Part shown: in pieces, positions 1-8,287 of the stretch
How positions within the stretch are numbered: the stretch's first letter is position 1
Layout of the letters: every line of letters starts with the position of its first letter
Source: Ruminococcus flavefaciens
GTDB lineage: Bacteria; Bacillota; Clostridia; Oscillospirales; Ruminococcaceae
Assembly (NCBI GenBank): GCA_902777125.1
Contig: CACYSQ010000006.1
Location: 1 to 64,000 of the forward strand
Length of the DNA stretch: 64,000 nucleotides
Direction of reading: 5' to 3'
The notes under the pieces: generated by a model
Seen by the model: the letters and a program-made list of their open reading frames with translations, nothing else
What the model was told of the DNA's origin: nothing
Databases searched by the model: none
Position numbers and translations under genes: made by a program

Positions 1-21
1 CATTATAAATTATTTAAAAGC

Positions 22-100
22 CCTTGCAGATACGCAAATCAAAGATTTGCTCCCTGCAATCGGGCGATTATATCATAACGCTTCGCTTATATGATATAAT
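22..100. other. Nested hairpins upstream of the Asp23 gene
   Basis: Bases 34-50 form a perfect 7-bp hairpin (GCAAATC, loop AAA, GATTTGC). It is enclosed by an outer TTGCAG (24-29) / CTGCAA (55-60) stem. A second hairpin follows, with 11-bp arms ATTATATCATA (67-77) and TATGATATAAT (90-100). The second arm contains TATAAT (95-100), the best -10 candidate for the gene starting at 153, although no good -35 precedes it. This could be an attenuator or a dispersed repeat; the sequence alone does not decide. Confidence 0.45.
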
Positions 101-152
101 AGAATAGAACGCGCATACAATGCCGTTAATACTATAATAAGGAGTGGTCGGC

Positions 153-512
153 ATGGTCACTGTTGAAAATCACATCGGAAAAATTTCCGTCTCGGAGGGC
201 TATCTCGTTCAGCTCGTGAAGCATACCGTGACAGGCTGCTTCGGAGTTGCAGACGTTTGCAGCGTAAATACCCTCCATTCCACGCTCTCAGCCCTTACCT
301 TCGGCAGGGCTTTCAGAAAGCAGAGAGGTGTGGCTATCCGCGCCGACAAGGAGGGCGGTCTTATTATCGACCTGCATATAAAGGTATCCTACGGCACTAA
401 TATCACTGCCGCTGTCAACAGCATCGTCCACAAGGTGAGCTTCACCGTCGAGGAATCCTCGGGTCTCGAGGTCCACAGGGTAAACGTGTTCGTTGACGAT
501 ATGAATGCCTGA
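153..512 (+). CDS. Asp23/Gls24 family envelope stress protein
   Basis: The product is 119 residues and matches the Asp23/Gls24 (DUF322) pattern: a short beta-rich N-terminus (ENHIGKISVSEGYL), a GCFGVADV segment, the VSYGTNI strand and a C-terminal VHRVNVFVDD. The family comprises small cytoplasmic or membrane-associated proteins linked to cell envelope homeostasis, without known enzyme activity. I chose the ATG at 153 because AAGGAG (139-144) lies 8 bases before it; the GTG at 144 overlaps that ribosome site. It sits directly upstream of a DAK2 protein, the usual Firmicutes pairing, which suggests co-transcription. Paralogues cannot be told apart, so no gene symbol is given. Confidence 0.85.
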   Translation: MVTVENHIGKISVSEGYLVQLVKHTVTGCFGVADVCSVNTLHSTLSALTFGRAFRKQRGVAIRADKEGGLIIDLHIKVSYGTNITAAVNSIVHKVSFTVEESSGLEVHRVNVFVDDMNA

Positions 513-577
513 TTTACGGGCTGAGACCTATACTCTCAGCTCCTGGTTCTTATTTTATTAAATTGGAGGACTTTACT

Positions 578-2242
578 GTGATAACTGGTTCAATGCTCAG
601 AGACGGTATCATTTCCGCCGCTGTCACTATCAATAACAGAAAACGCGAGGTGGACGAGCTTAACGTGTACCCCGTTCCCGACGGCGACACTGGTACAAAT
701 ATGTCGATGACCATCGGTAATTCCATAGCCGAGCTGAAAAGACTTCCCGATAACTCCACCGTTTCCGAGGTCTCCTCAAAGGCTGCCTCCGCTTTCCTCA
801 GAGGCGCAAGAGGCAACTCGGGAGTTATCCTCTCCCTCATTTTCAGAGGCATATCAAAGGGGCTCAAGGGCTGTACGGAGGCTTCTCCGGACAACTTCGC
901 GGAGGCTCTCTCCCTCGGTGTAGATGCGGCTTACAAGGCTGTAATGAAGCCTGTCGAGGGTACTATCCTCACCGTTGTGAAGGCTGCCGCTGCAAAGGCT
1001 AAGGAGATATCCGCCGAGTCCAACGATGACGTCGTTTTCTGGGAGGAGGTCTGCAATGAGGCTGAAAACGTTCTCGCTCAGACCACCGAAATGCTTCCCC
1101 AGCTCAAAAAAGCCGGCGTCGTTGACGCGGGCGGCAAGGGCCTTACCATAATCTTCCGTGCAATGCTCGATGTCTTCAAGGGCGGAGCTATCGCGGAGCC
1201 CGAAAATCCGCAGTCCTCTCAGGAAGCCTCCGTTGACTCCTTCCGCACAGCGGTAAGCGAGTACGACGACGAGATAAATTACACCTACTGCACTGAGTTC
1301 ATGGTCGAGAAAAAGGAAAACTGTCCCGATGTGTTCATGCTCAGAGCTTACCTCGAAACTATCGGCGACTGCGTTGTCGTTGTCGATGACGAGCAGATCA
1401 TAAAGGTCCACGTTCATACCGGCAACCCCGGAAAGGCTCTCCAGAAAGCGCTTGAATTCGGCCATTTCATCAACGATCCGCGTCCCAAGATAGAGAATAT
1501 GCGTATCCAGCACGAAAATAAGGTCAAGGAGGCTAAGGCTGCTGAGGAGGGCTATCAGCCCGCAGCGCCCGAGAAAGAATTCGGCTTTGTCGCTGTTGCG
1601 GCAGGTCACGGTCTCGAGGCTATGTTCACTGACCTCGGCGTTGACGTCGTTGTCAAGGGCGGTCAGACCATGAACCCCTCCACGGACGATATCCTCCGCG
1701 CTATCCTTAAAACTCCCGCAAATACGGTATTCGTACTCCCCAACAACAAGAATATCATCATGGCGGCTGAGCAGGCTGTCAAGCTCACCGACCGCAAGGT
1801 CTGCGTCCTCCAGACAAGGTCTATCCCGCAGGGCATCGCGGCTATGCTCGCATTTGACGAGTCGCTTAGCCTCTCCGAAAACCGCATAAATATGACAAAG
1901 GCTCTCGAAAAGGTCTCGACCGGTCTCGTTACCTTTGCGGCAAGGGACTCCGAGTTTGAGGGTCAGAAGATAAAGGAGGGCGAGATACTTGCCCTCGAAA
2001 ACGGCAAGCTCTCATTCACCGAGCGCGATATCAACAAGGCCGCCTACAAGCTCACAAAGAAGCTCGCTAAGGGCGATAAGGGCGAGGCAAGCTACGTTAC
2101 GCTCATTCACGGCGCAGACGTCACCACCGAGAACGCCGAGGAGCTCCAGAAGTTCATGCAGGCGAAGTTCGGCGACAGGCTCGAGGTCATGCTCGTCAAC
2201 GGCGGTCAGCCCATTTACTATTACATAATATCAGTAGAATAA
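578..2242 (+). CDS. fakA: DAK2 domain protein, FakA/YloV-like fatty acid kinase subunit
   Basis: The 554-residue protein begins with a DhaL/DAK2 nucleotide-binding domain (about residues 1-200) bearing VPDGDTGTNM near residues 34-42 and RGARGNSGVI further on. A middle domain and a C-terminal YloV-type domain follow. In S. aureus the family member FakA phosphorylates exogenous fatty acids held by a FakB (DegV-type) protein; no FakB is in this window. The GTG at 578 is preferred because GGAGGA (565-570) is 7 bases upstream, whereas a TTG at 563 overlaps it. The length matches the family. The kinase role is by homology, and the symbol is provisional. Confidence 0.82.
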   Translation: MITGSMLRDGIISAAVTINNRKREVDELNVYPVPDGDTGTNMSMTIGNSIAELKRLPDNSTVSEVSSKAASAFLRGARGNSGVILSLIFRGISKGLKGCTEASPDNFAEALSLGVDAAYKAVMKPVEGTILTVVKAAAAKAKEISAESNDDVVFWEEVCNEAENVLAQTTEMLPQLKKAGVVDAGGKGLTIIFRAMLDVFKGGAIAEPENPQSSQEASVDSFRTAVSEYDDEINYTYCTEFMVEKKENCPDVFMLRAYLETIGDCVVVVDDEQIIKVHVHTGNPGKALQKALEFGHFINDPRPKIENMRIQHENKVKEAKAAEEGYQPAAPEKEFGFVAVAAGHGLEAMFTDLGVDVVVKGGQTMNPSTDDILRAILKTPANTVFVLPNNKNIIMAAEQAVKLTDRKVCVLQTRSIPQGIAAMLAFDESLSLSENRINMTKALEKVSTGLVTFAARDSEFEGQKIKEGEILALENGKLSFTERDINKAAYKLTKKLAKGDKGEASYVTLIHGADVTTENAEELQKFMQAKFGDRLEVMLVNGGQPIYYYIISVE

Positions 2243-2244
2243 CC

Positions 2245-2271
2245 AAAAGGGACGCTCTTGCGTCCCTTTTT
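2245..2271 (+). terminator. Rho-independent terminator after the DAK2 gene
   Basis: AAAAGGGACGC and GCGTCCCTTTT form an 11-bp stem with loop TCTT, followed by a T run. It starts just past the stop codon at 2242. A second hairpin (AAGCCCCCTG...CAGGGGAGCTT, about 2310-2331) follows at once, between this gene and the convergent gene ending at 2334. Confidence 0.85.
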
Positions 2272-2333
2272 CATTGTACAGAGGGCGTCCCCCTGCATTG
2301 CTGATGAGAAAGCCCCCTGTCAGGGGAGCTTCC

Positions 2334-2879
2334 TTATATACAGTATTTATCGTATTTGACCTCGCCTTTGGCTTTTTCCGGGTAGAGTGCGGCATAGTAT
2401 TCGTATATCTCCGTTATTTCCTCATCGTGAAAGGTCATATTCCCGACAGTATGCAGACCAATAGCCGCAAGTTCCCGCAGGCAGATATGGTCCCATTCAT
2501 TCTCGCCGCAGCCGACTCTGAACCTTATCTCCGCCCAGTATTCCCTTTGGCGGTGCGCCGGGTTCCACCTTATTGCGCGGCTGAATGACTTTACCTTTGC
2601 CATATCAATATCGTATTTCAGCCAGAACCACCTCCAGCTTATGCGGTTTTCGTCATACCTCACCACGGTCTTTTTAAAGCCGCAGTAAAATATCACTATG
2701 AACAGCAGCGGTATGCAAACCGCGATACAATATATCATAATGAGCTTCATGCTGCGGAGCAGCCATATCCCGAGGAAAAACAGCAGTACCCATATGAGCG
2801 CCGCGAGCATTCTTATGAGGAATATCTCCGGCGGCTTGTAATCTATCTTTACTTCTTTCATATCCTGTACCATTATCAC
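2334..2879 (-). CDS. Small membrane protein of unknown function
   Basis: I do not recognise a family. The roughly 180-residue product has two adjacent hydrophobic segments in its first 70 residues (around IRMLAALIWVLLFFLGIWLL and MIYCIAVCIPLLFIVIFYCG). A soluble part of about 110 residues follows, rich in Trp, Arg and Tyr. That order, two membrane segments then a beta-rich region (KKTVVRYDENRISWRWFWLK), resembles PH-like or YcxB-like membrane proteins, but this is only an impression. The start is uncertain: GTG 2879, ATG 2873 and ATG 2861 are in frame, and none has a good ribosome site. A hairpin (2881-2906) abuts the 5' end. Confidence 0.6.
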   Translation of the reverse strand: MIMVQDMKEVKIDYKPPEIFLIRMLAALIWVLLFFLGIWLLRSMKLIMIYCIAVCIPLLFIVIFYCGFKKTVVRYDENRISWRWFWLKYDIDMAKVKSFSRAIRWNPAHRQREYWAEIRFRVGCGENEWDHICLRELAAIGLHTVGNMTFHDEEITEIYEYYAALYPEKAKGEVKYDKYCI

Positions 2880-2880
2880 A

Positions 2881-2907
2881 AAGCGGACGGCATAAGCCGT
2901 CCGCTTT
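2881..2907. terminator. Hairpin terminator downstream of the Ser-rich lipoprotein gene
   Basis: AAGCGGACGGC and GCCGTCCGCTT form a perfect 11-bp stem with loop ATAA. It lies downstream of the minus-strand lipoprotein gene (3020-4531). The same stem, with inverted loop TTAT, occurs at 4639-4662 on the other side of that gene. The T tail is short on both strands. Confidence 0.6.
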
Positions 2908-3019
2908 AGCTTGTCAATAAACTTGTTTTTAATGTATAATTTGCAGACGCCGGGACGGTGTCCGCAGGACTCCGCAAATAATTGGGTCTATCGGCAAATA
3001 TTACTTAACAAGCTCAGAT

Positions 3020-4531
3020 CTATCTGATCCTTTCTATCCTTAGATTTTCGATATCAACTTTAGCGGTAACACCACTTCCAAGGCCGCCGACGCTGAATCC
3101 CATAAATACATTTGAATCAGTAGTGCTCATTGCAAATGTTGAGTCAACGTGATTATAATCGCCGTCAGTAGTTGTCATATGTATGGGTTCTTCGTAATAA
3201 GTATCATAAGAGCCGCCATTGTGCTGGAATGAGAATGTGGATTCCTTTACAGCAGATCTGTATTTTTCGGGAAGTACGATCTGATAATCAAATTCCACAT
3301 GGTATACAGCGCCTTTTTCCAGTTTAAGCCATTCATATTTAGCCTGTACTGACCAAGGATCCGGTCCTGAATTTGATACATCTATATGGATCGAATTTGT
3401 TCTTGGGTCTTTATAGTAATATTCTGCGCTGGCTCTACTGTCATAATCCACCCACAGATACCAGTTATCCTTGTTATCAGCCATATTTCCGGAGTTTTTC
3501 TTTGAGAGGAACTCATAATCCTGTTTGCGGAAATCAGAGGATAATGGTCCGAGCCTATGATCGCCTTCTGTAGCGACCTTGGGATCAGATGCTATATTAA
3601 GTTCCGGTTTTCCGTTCCATCTGTCTGTAAAGAACAGGTAGGATTCATATCCTTCATCAGTATCAAAATACACTGCGTTATCAAGAACAATGGCATATCT
3701 GCGGCCAGAGCCTAAATCGACCAGCTTGTATGTGCAGTAAATGCTGCCGTAATTTGTTCCGTTTATCGTGTAATTTGTGGGTATGGCATATGTATTTGAT
3801 GGACGTCCAAAGCAATCCCAGGTGAGAGTAAGACCGTTTTCTGTAACATCGGTGAATGTAATATAAAATCCTCTTGAGCCGTTAGTCTTTGTTAAGGCTG
3901 TTGCACCATAGCTTTGCATATAACCAAGAAATTCTCCGACTATATCGTCATCGCCTTGACTGTTTGGCAATGTGCTCTTATCTACAGTTCCAAGGTCGTT
4001 TATATTCTTTACAAGCTCAGAATTGTTATAATCGCCGAAGAATGTCATATTTCCATTTTCGTCAACGCGGATATCAAGAGCGTTCCAATTAGTTTCATCG
4101 CTTGGCATCTGAATAAAGCCGAGGCGTTCATTGTCTTTAAAATAAACATAGCCTTGATTATACAGCTTATTACGGTCACCTGTTTTTTTGTCCATATAAC
4201 CTATTGTGAATTCGTATGTACACTCAACGCCTCTGAAATCGGTAGGAGATATCTTTTTCAGTGTAAGCCATACCGTATTCGTGTCAGCGTTTATAGGACC
4301 GTCTTCCTTGATAAAATAATAGTCTCCGCTCTGGATAGAAGGTGTTGACGATGAGTCAGAATTACTGCTCAGTTCATCTGAGCCTGAGCTTTCGCTGATG
4401 TTGTCATTGCTGTCAGACTGAAAAGCGGTATTATTGTTTGATGAGCTTTCACTGCTGTTACTATTACAGGAAAAAAGCGATAAGGATAATGATGCTGCGA
4501 TCAAAAATGAAATTATTCTTTTGGGGTTCAT
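3020..4531 (-). CDS. Ser/Asn-rich lipoprotein with C-terminal carbohydrate-binding-like region
   Basis: The 503-residue product has a lipoprotein signal (lipobox SLFSC, Cys 22). A Ser/Asn/Asp-rich linker (about 23-68) would hold the rest off the membrane. The C-terminal ~150 residues read like a jelly-roll carbohydrate-binding module of the CBM4/22 sort: VEFDYQIVLPEKY, an aromatic-rich middle, then VDIENLRIERI as the last strand. This resemblance is by eye only. The middle part has no family I recognise. GAGGTG precedes the ATG, and a TATAAT lies 5' of it without a matching -35. The gene stands alone between two copies of one hairpin (2881-2906 and 4639-4662). It could be a sugar-sensing or substrate-tethering surface protein; that is inference. 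Confidence 0.75.
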   Translation of the reverse strand: MNPKRIISFLIAASLSLSLFSCNSNSSESSSNNNTAFQSDSNDNISESSGSDELSSNSDSSSTPSIQSGDYYFIKEDGPINADTNTVWLTLKKISPTDFRGVECTYEFTIGYMDKKTGDRNKLYNQGYVYFKDNERLGFIQMPSDETNWNALDIRVDENGNMTFFGDYNNSELVKNINDLGTVDKSTLPNSQGDDDIVGEFLGYMQSYGATALTKTNGSRGFYITFTDVTENGLTLTWDCFGRPSNTYAIPTNYTINGTNYGSIYCTYKLVDLGSGRRYAIVLDNAVYFDTDEGYESYLFFTDRWNGKPELNIASDPKVATEGDHRLGPLSSDFRKQDYEFLSKKNSGNMADNKDNWYLWVDYDSRASAEYYYKDPRTNSIHIDVSNSGPDPWSVQAKYEWLKLEKGAVYHVEFDYQIVLPEKYRSAVKESTFSFQHNGGSYDTYYEEPIHMTTTDGDYNHVDSTFAMSTTDSNVFMGFSVGGLGSGVTAKVDIENLRIERIR

Positions 4532-4638
4532 ATTAACACCTCACTGCTAAAAACTGTTGTTTTATTATAACACTAAGTAATTGAAACGCTTTCCGCCGCC
4601 CGTGCTGCTTTTTGATAAACGGTTTCTTCTATAAACTT

Positions 4639-4666
4639 AGCGGACGGCTTATGCCGTCCGCTTTTA
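4639..4666. terminator. Hairpin terminator downstream of argF
   Basis: AGCGGACGGC and GCCGTCCGCT pair with loop TTAT, followed on the plus strand by TTTATT. It lies 3' of the minus-strand argF (stop at 4688) and 5' of the lipoprotein gene. The same stem recurs at 2881-2906. Confidence 0.55.
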
Positions 4667-4687
4667 TTCTGTATACCGTACCATAGC

Positions 4688-5593
4688 TTACGCCATGAGC
4701 TTTACCATAACAGCCTTCTGAGCGTGGAGACGGTTCTCTGCCTCCTCGAAGATCTCGTCGGCGTGAGCCTCGAACACCTTCTCGGTGATCTCCTCCTCGC
4801 GGTGAGCTGGCAGGCAGTGGAGCACGATAGCATCGCTGTGTGCGAGAGCCATGAGCTCATCGTTTATCTGATAGCCGGCGAAAGCCTTGCGGCGCTTTTC
4901 AGCCTCGCCCTCCTGACCCATGGAAGCCCATACGTCAGTGATGAGGACGTCTGCGTCCTTAGCAGCCTGCTTGGGACAGTTTGTCATCTCGAACTTGTCG
5001 CCGTACTGTGCAGCGAAATCGAGTATGACCTTCGGAGGCTGATAGTCGTCCGGACAAGCGATAGCTACGGACATACCTACCTTGAGGCAGCCCACGATAA
5101 GGGAATTAGCCATATTGTTGCCGTCGCCGATAAAGCACATCTTCAGACCGTCGAAGCTGCCCTTGAACTCACGGATAGTCATGAGGTCTGCGAGCACCTG
5201 ACAGGGGTGGCAGAAATCGGTAAGGCCGTTGATTATCGGAATGCTGCCGTACTCGGCAAGATCCTCGACCTCCTTCTGCTCGAAGGTACGGATCATGATG
5301 CCGTTGAGGTAGCGGGAGAGAACTCTTGCGGTGTCCTGAACGGGCTCGCCTCTGCCTATCTGGAGGTCATTTGAGGAGAGGAACAGGGGATATCCGCCGA
5401 GCTGGTACATACCGGTCTCGAAGGAAACTCTTGTACGGGTGGAGGCCTTCTGGAATATCATACCGAGGGTCTTGCCCTTGAGGTGGGGGTGGGGAATGCC
5501 GTGCTTGAGCTCATACTTGAGCTGGTCGGCAAGGTTAAGGATATCAATGATCTCGTCTGTGCTAAGATCGAGCATTTTAAGTAAGTGCTTCAT
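4688..5593 (-). CDS. argF: Ornithine carbamoyltransferase
   Basis: This enzyme joins carbamoyl phosphate to ornithine to make citrulline, the sixth step of arginine synthesis. The 301-residue protein carries the carbamoyl-phosphate site STRTR near residue 53, the FCHPCQVLAD motif in the hinge region and the ornithine-site HCLPAHR near residue 258. Length and motif order match the anabolic enzyme. It is the last gene of the minus-strand arginine run, 18 bp after a LURP-one-like gene that follows argD. The start has AAAGGA upstream. The only caveat is the generic difficulty of separating anabolic from catabolic enzymes; the surrounding arginine genes favour the anabolic role. Confidence 0.96.
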   Translation of the reverse strand: MKHLLKMLDLSTDEIIDILNLADQLKYELKHGIPHPHLKGKTLGMIFQKASTRTRVSFETGMYQLGGYPLFLSSNDLQIGRGEPVQDTARVLSRYLNGIMIRTFEQKEVEDLAEYGSIPIINGLTDFCHPCQVLADLMTIREFKGSFDGLKMCFIGDGNNMANSLIVGCLKVGMSVAIACPDDYQPPKVILDFAAQYGDKFEMTNCPKQAAKDADVLITDVWASMGQEGEAEKRRKAFAGYQINDELMALAHSDAIVLHCLPAHREEEITEKVFEAHADEIFEEAENRLHAQKAVMVKLMA

Positions 5594-5611
5594 TCTGGAT
5601 TTGTCCTTTCG

Positions 5612-6082
5612 TTATTTCTGCTTGTTCATATCGCCGAAGGTCTTGTCGATCGCGACTGCGAACAGCGGTATATAGTCATCAAACGCTGTGTTTTCTATTT
5701 CGATATCATAGTGAAGTTCGTTGCTGACTGTCACCTTAGTCTTAATCTTTCCCACAGTCTCTCCGTTAAGGATAAGGTCGAAGTTTCGTCTGTCCTTGCT
5801 GGCTATGGCGTACTTCATCTCCTTGCCTTCAGCGCTTATAGTGGGGTCGAGGAAGAGCGATCTGCATTCCAGCTTGAGGAAGGTGGTATCGTTCAGAACG
5901 ATAGTGAAAGCGGGCTTTCTGTCATCACCTGTCTGGACTATTGTATAGAGAACGTAGTTGCTTGCATCGAGCAGGTTATACTTCTGTCCGAAGCCCTTCT
6001 TCTTGATCGTATAGAGCAGCCGCTGCTTTTTATCCTCAACAACATACTTATTGCCGCCTTTCGGCACTACTAACAGCTCCAT
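5612..6082 (-). CDS. LURP-one-related / Tubby-like beta-barrel protein
   Basis: The 156-residue product has the look of the LURP-one-related (YxjI/Tubby C-terminal-like) fold. It shows alternating short strands with a YNLLDASNYVLYTI segment, a basic KDRRNFDLILNGETVGKIKTK hairpin region, and near its end the hydrophobic IPLFAVAIDKTFGD helix typical of the core of such barrels. Bacterial members have no settled function; relatives include phospholipid scramblases and membrane-lipid-binding proteins. It starts only 2 bp after the argD stop and 18 bp before argF, so it is very likely co-transcribed with them. No catalytic motif is visible. Family assignment is by pattern and moderately sure; function unknown. 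Confidence 0.7.
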   Translation of the reverse strand: MELLVVPKGGNKYVVEDKKQRLLYTIKKKGFGQKYNLLDASNYVLYTIVQTGDDRKPAFTIVLNDTTFLKLECRSLFLDPTISAEGKEMKYAIASKDRRNFDLILNGETVGKIKTKVTVSNELHYDIEIENTAFDDYIPLFAVAIDKTFGDMNKQK

Positions 6083-6084
6083 TA

Positions 6085-7263
6085 CTATTCCTCCAGTATA
6101 CCTATCAGGATCTCAAGTCCGGCTCTGAGCTCGTCATACGATATCGTAAGAGGAGGAAGGAGTCTGACCTTATCCTTCGCCGTCAGCAGGAGCAGTCCCT
6201 TGTCAAGGGCAGCCCTTGCGACCTCTGCCGCTTTCTTGTTTTTAAGCTGAATGCCTATCATAAGTCCGAGACCGCTCACTGAAACGACCTCGCTGCATTT
6301 TTCAAGCTCCGTTTTTATGAATTCTGCCTTTTTGGTTATCTCATCGAGGAAGCCCTCGCTCTCGAGCCTGTCGAGGACTGCGAGTCCGCCTGCACAGGCA
6401 ATGGGGTTTCCGCCGAAGGTCGAACCGTGAGTTCCGGGAGTAAGCACTCCGCTGCATTTTTCGTTCATGAGGCAGGCTCCCATGGGAATGCCGCCTGCGA
6501 TACCCTTTGCGAGGGTAGTTATATCAGCTTTTCTGCCGAAGTGGTCTCCGGCGAGGAATTTACCTGTACGTCCGACACCGGTCTGTACCTCATCGGCGAT
6601 AACGAGGATATCCCTCGGACCGCACAGCTCATAGACCGCGTCCACGAAATCCTTTTCAAGGGCGTTAACACCGCCCTCGCCCTGAACGTACTCCAACATA
6701 ACGGCACAAACCGTATCATCGAGCTTTGACTTCAGATCCCCGATGTTGTTCGCCTCAACGTTTATGAAGCCTTCAAGGAACGGGAAGAAGTAATTGTGGA
6801 AGACGTCCTGACCCGTAGCCGAAAGGGTAGCGATCGTTCTGCCGTGGAAGGAATTCACGAGGGTGATGATATTATGTCTGCCCTTGCCGTACTTATCGAA
6901 GCTGTATTTCCTTGCTACCTTTATCGCGCACTCGTTCGCCTCAGCGCCGCTGTTTCCGAAGAATACCGAAGAATAGCCTGCGATGCCGCAGAGTCTCTCG
7001 GCGAATTCCGCCTGTACCTCAGTGTAGTAGTAATTGGAATTGTGCTGTAGAGTGCGTACCTGAGTGCAAACAGCGTCAGCCCACTTCTCGTCGCAGTAGC
7101 CGAGGGAATTAGTACCTATGCCGCTTCCGAAGTCGATGTATTCCTTTCCGCTCTCATCGACGCAGCGGCGTCCGCTGCCCTTTTTCATGGCGAGGGAATA
7201 CCTGCCGTAGGAATGTGCGACGTGCTTATCAAATTTTTCTATAGTTTTCTCATTACTGTTCAT
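6085..7263 (-). CDS. argD: Acetylornithine aminotransferase
   Basis: A PLP-dependent class III aminotransferase of 392 residues that converts N-acetylglutamate semialdehyde to N-acetylornithine with glutamate as amino donor. Visible motifs are ADEVQTGVGRTGKF (the Asp that holds the PLP ring), TLAKGIAGGIPMGA with the Schiff-base Lys, and HGSTFGGNPIACAGG. Length is normal. It is preceded by a 142-bp gap with its own promoter candidate, so it may begin a sub-operon argD-LURP-argF. Related ornithine or GABA aminotransferases share these motifs; the arginine context decides the call. Confidence 0.94.
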   Translation of the reverse strand: MNSNEKTIEKFDKHVAHSYGRYSLAMKKGSGRRCVDESGKEYIDFGSGIGTNSLGYCDEKWADAVCTQVRTLQHNSNYYYTEVQAEFAERLCGIAGYSSVFFGNSGAEANECAIKVARKYSFDKYGKGRHNIITLVNSFHGRTIATLSATGQDVFHNYFFPFLEGFINVEANNIGDLKSKLDDTVCAVMLEYVQGEGGVNALEKDFVDAVYELCGPRDILVIADEVQTGVGRTGKFLAGDHFGRKADITTLAKGIAGGIPMGACLMNEKCSGVLTPGTHGSTFGGNPIACAGGLAVLDRLESEGFLDEITKKAEFIKTELEKCSEVVSVSGLGLMIGIQLKNKKAAEVARAALDKGLLLLTAKDKVRLLPPLTISYDELRAGLEILIGILEE

Positions 7264-7319
7264 ACTCTACCCCTTCCCGACATCATGATCTACACATATT
7301 TATTAATAGTTGTAATATC

Positions 7320-7349
7320 ATTATAACGCCGTTTGGCTATCAAAATCAA
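7320..7349 (-). promoter_or_regulatory. Candidate promoter for argD
   Basis: On the minus strand, TTGATT (7344-7349) and TATAAT (7320-7325) are separated by 18 bp, about 57 bp upstream of the argD start. A degenerate match to the arginine operator (TTAATAAATATGTG, 7293-7306) lies just downstream of the -10; it is much weaker than the box in front of argG. Confidence 0.55.
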
Positions 7350-7405
7350 TATTGTTAATATGTAATAAGGTAAATTTTTTGTATACAAGTAAATTGTTTT
7401 GCTAA

Positions 7406-8272
7406 TCAGGTGAACTGCGTTCCGATACCTTCATTGGAGAGTATCTCAATGAGTATCGAATGCGGCACTCTGCCGTCGATTATGACGGTTTTCTGAACGC
7501 CTCGTCTTACAGCCTCAACGCAGCAGTCTATCTTGGGTATCATGCCGCCGGAGATTATGCCCTGTCTCTTGAGGAAGGGCACCTCGCTGACATTGACCTG
7601 CGGGATAAGCGTGGAGGGATCGTCCTTATCGCGGAGAAGTCCTGCGATATCCGTCATGAGGATAAGGTTCTCGGCACCGAGCTCGGCAGCTATTCTTGCC
7701 GCAGCGGTATCGGCATTGACATTGTAGGTATTGCCCTCCTCGTCGGTCGCAACTGTAGCGATAACGGGGATATTTCCGTTTGCGAGGGCATCGAGGATAG
7801 GCTTTGTGTTGACCTTTGTGATCTCGCCTACCCAGCCGAGGTCCTGACCGTCATCGGTGGTCTTCTTCTCGGCGATGAGCATACCGCCGTCGATACCGCA
7901 GAGGCCTACCGCACTGCCCTTGTGCTGTGCGAGAAGCTGTACCAGCTCCTTGTTGACCTTGCCGGAGAGCACCATTTTTACTACGTCAACCGTAGCATCA
8001 TCGGTATACCTCAGACCGTTCACGAAATGGCTCTCGATGTTCAGCTTTTTCAGGAGGTCGTTTATCTCGGGACCGCCGCCGTGTACCAGCACGACCTTGA
8101 CGCCTACCAGTGAGAGGAGGACGATATCGGTCATTACCGCGTCCTTGAGCTCCTTGTTGGTCATAGCGTTTCCGCCGTACTTGATAACGAGTATCTTGTT
8201 ATTGTACTTCTGGATATAGGGCAGCGCGTCGATGAGCACCTGCGATTTATCCTGATTGGATATCTTTTCCAT
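7406..8272 (-). CDS. argB: Acetylglutamate kinase
   Basis: Phosphorylates N-acetylglutamate, the second committed step of arginine synthesis. The 288-residue amino acid kinase fold shows the N-terminal IKYGGNAM (phosphate-binding Lys/Gly), VLVHGGGPEIN (substrate loop), NVNADTAAARIAAELGAENL (nucleotide region) and ISGGMIPKIDCC. Length and motifs fit the hexameric, arginine-inhibited type, which usually carries a longer N-terminal helix as here; feedback inhibition is therefore plausible but not shown. It follows the PH-domain gene by 15 bp. The gap after it, to argD, has no clear terminator. Confidence 0.96.
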   Translation of the reverse strand: MEKISNQDKSQVLIDALPYIQKYNNKILVIKYGGNAMTNKELKDAVMTDIVLLSLVGVKVVLVHGGGPEINDLLKKLNIESHFVNGLRYTDDATVDVVKMVLSGKVNKELVQLLAQHKGSAVGLCGIDGGMLIAEKKTTDDGQDLGWVGEITKVNTKPILDALANGNIPVIATVATDEEGNTYNVNADTAAARIAAELGAENLILMTDIAGLLRDKDDPSTLIPQVNVSEVPFLKRQGIISGGMIPKIDCCVEAVRRGVQKTVIIDGRVPHSILIEILSNEGIGTQFT

Positions 8273-8287
8273 TATTTACACTTCCTG

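Noticed and set aside
854-1609. 251-codon open frame opposite the DAK2 gene
   Set aside because: It is a mirror of a well-supported gene, has no ribosome site and no domain; biased codon use here leaves long open antisense frames.
4724-5374. 216-codon open frame opposite argF
   Set aside because: Antisense to a certain gene; the composition is that of reversed coding sequence.
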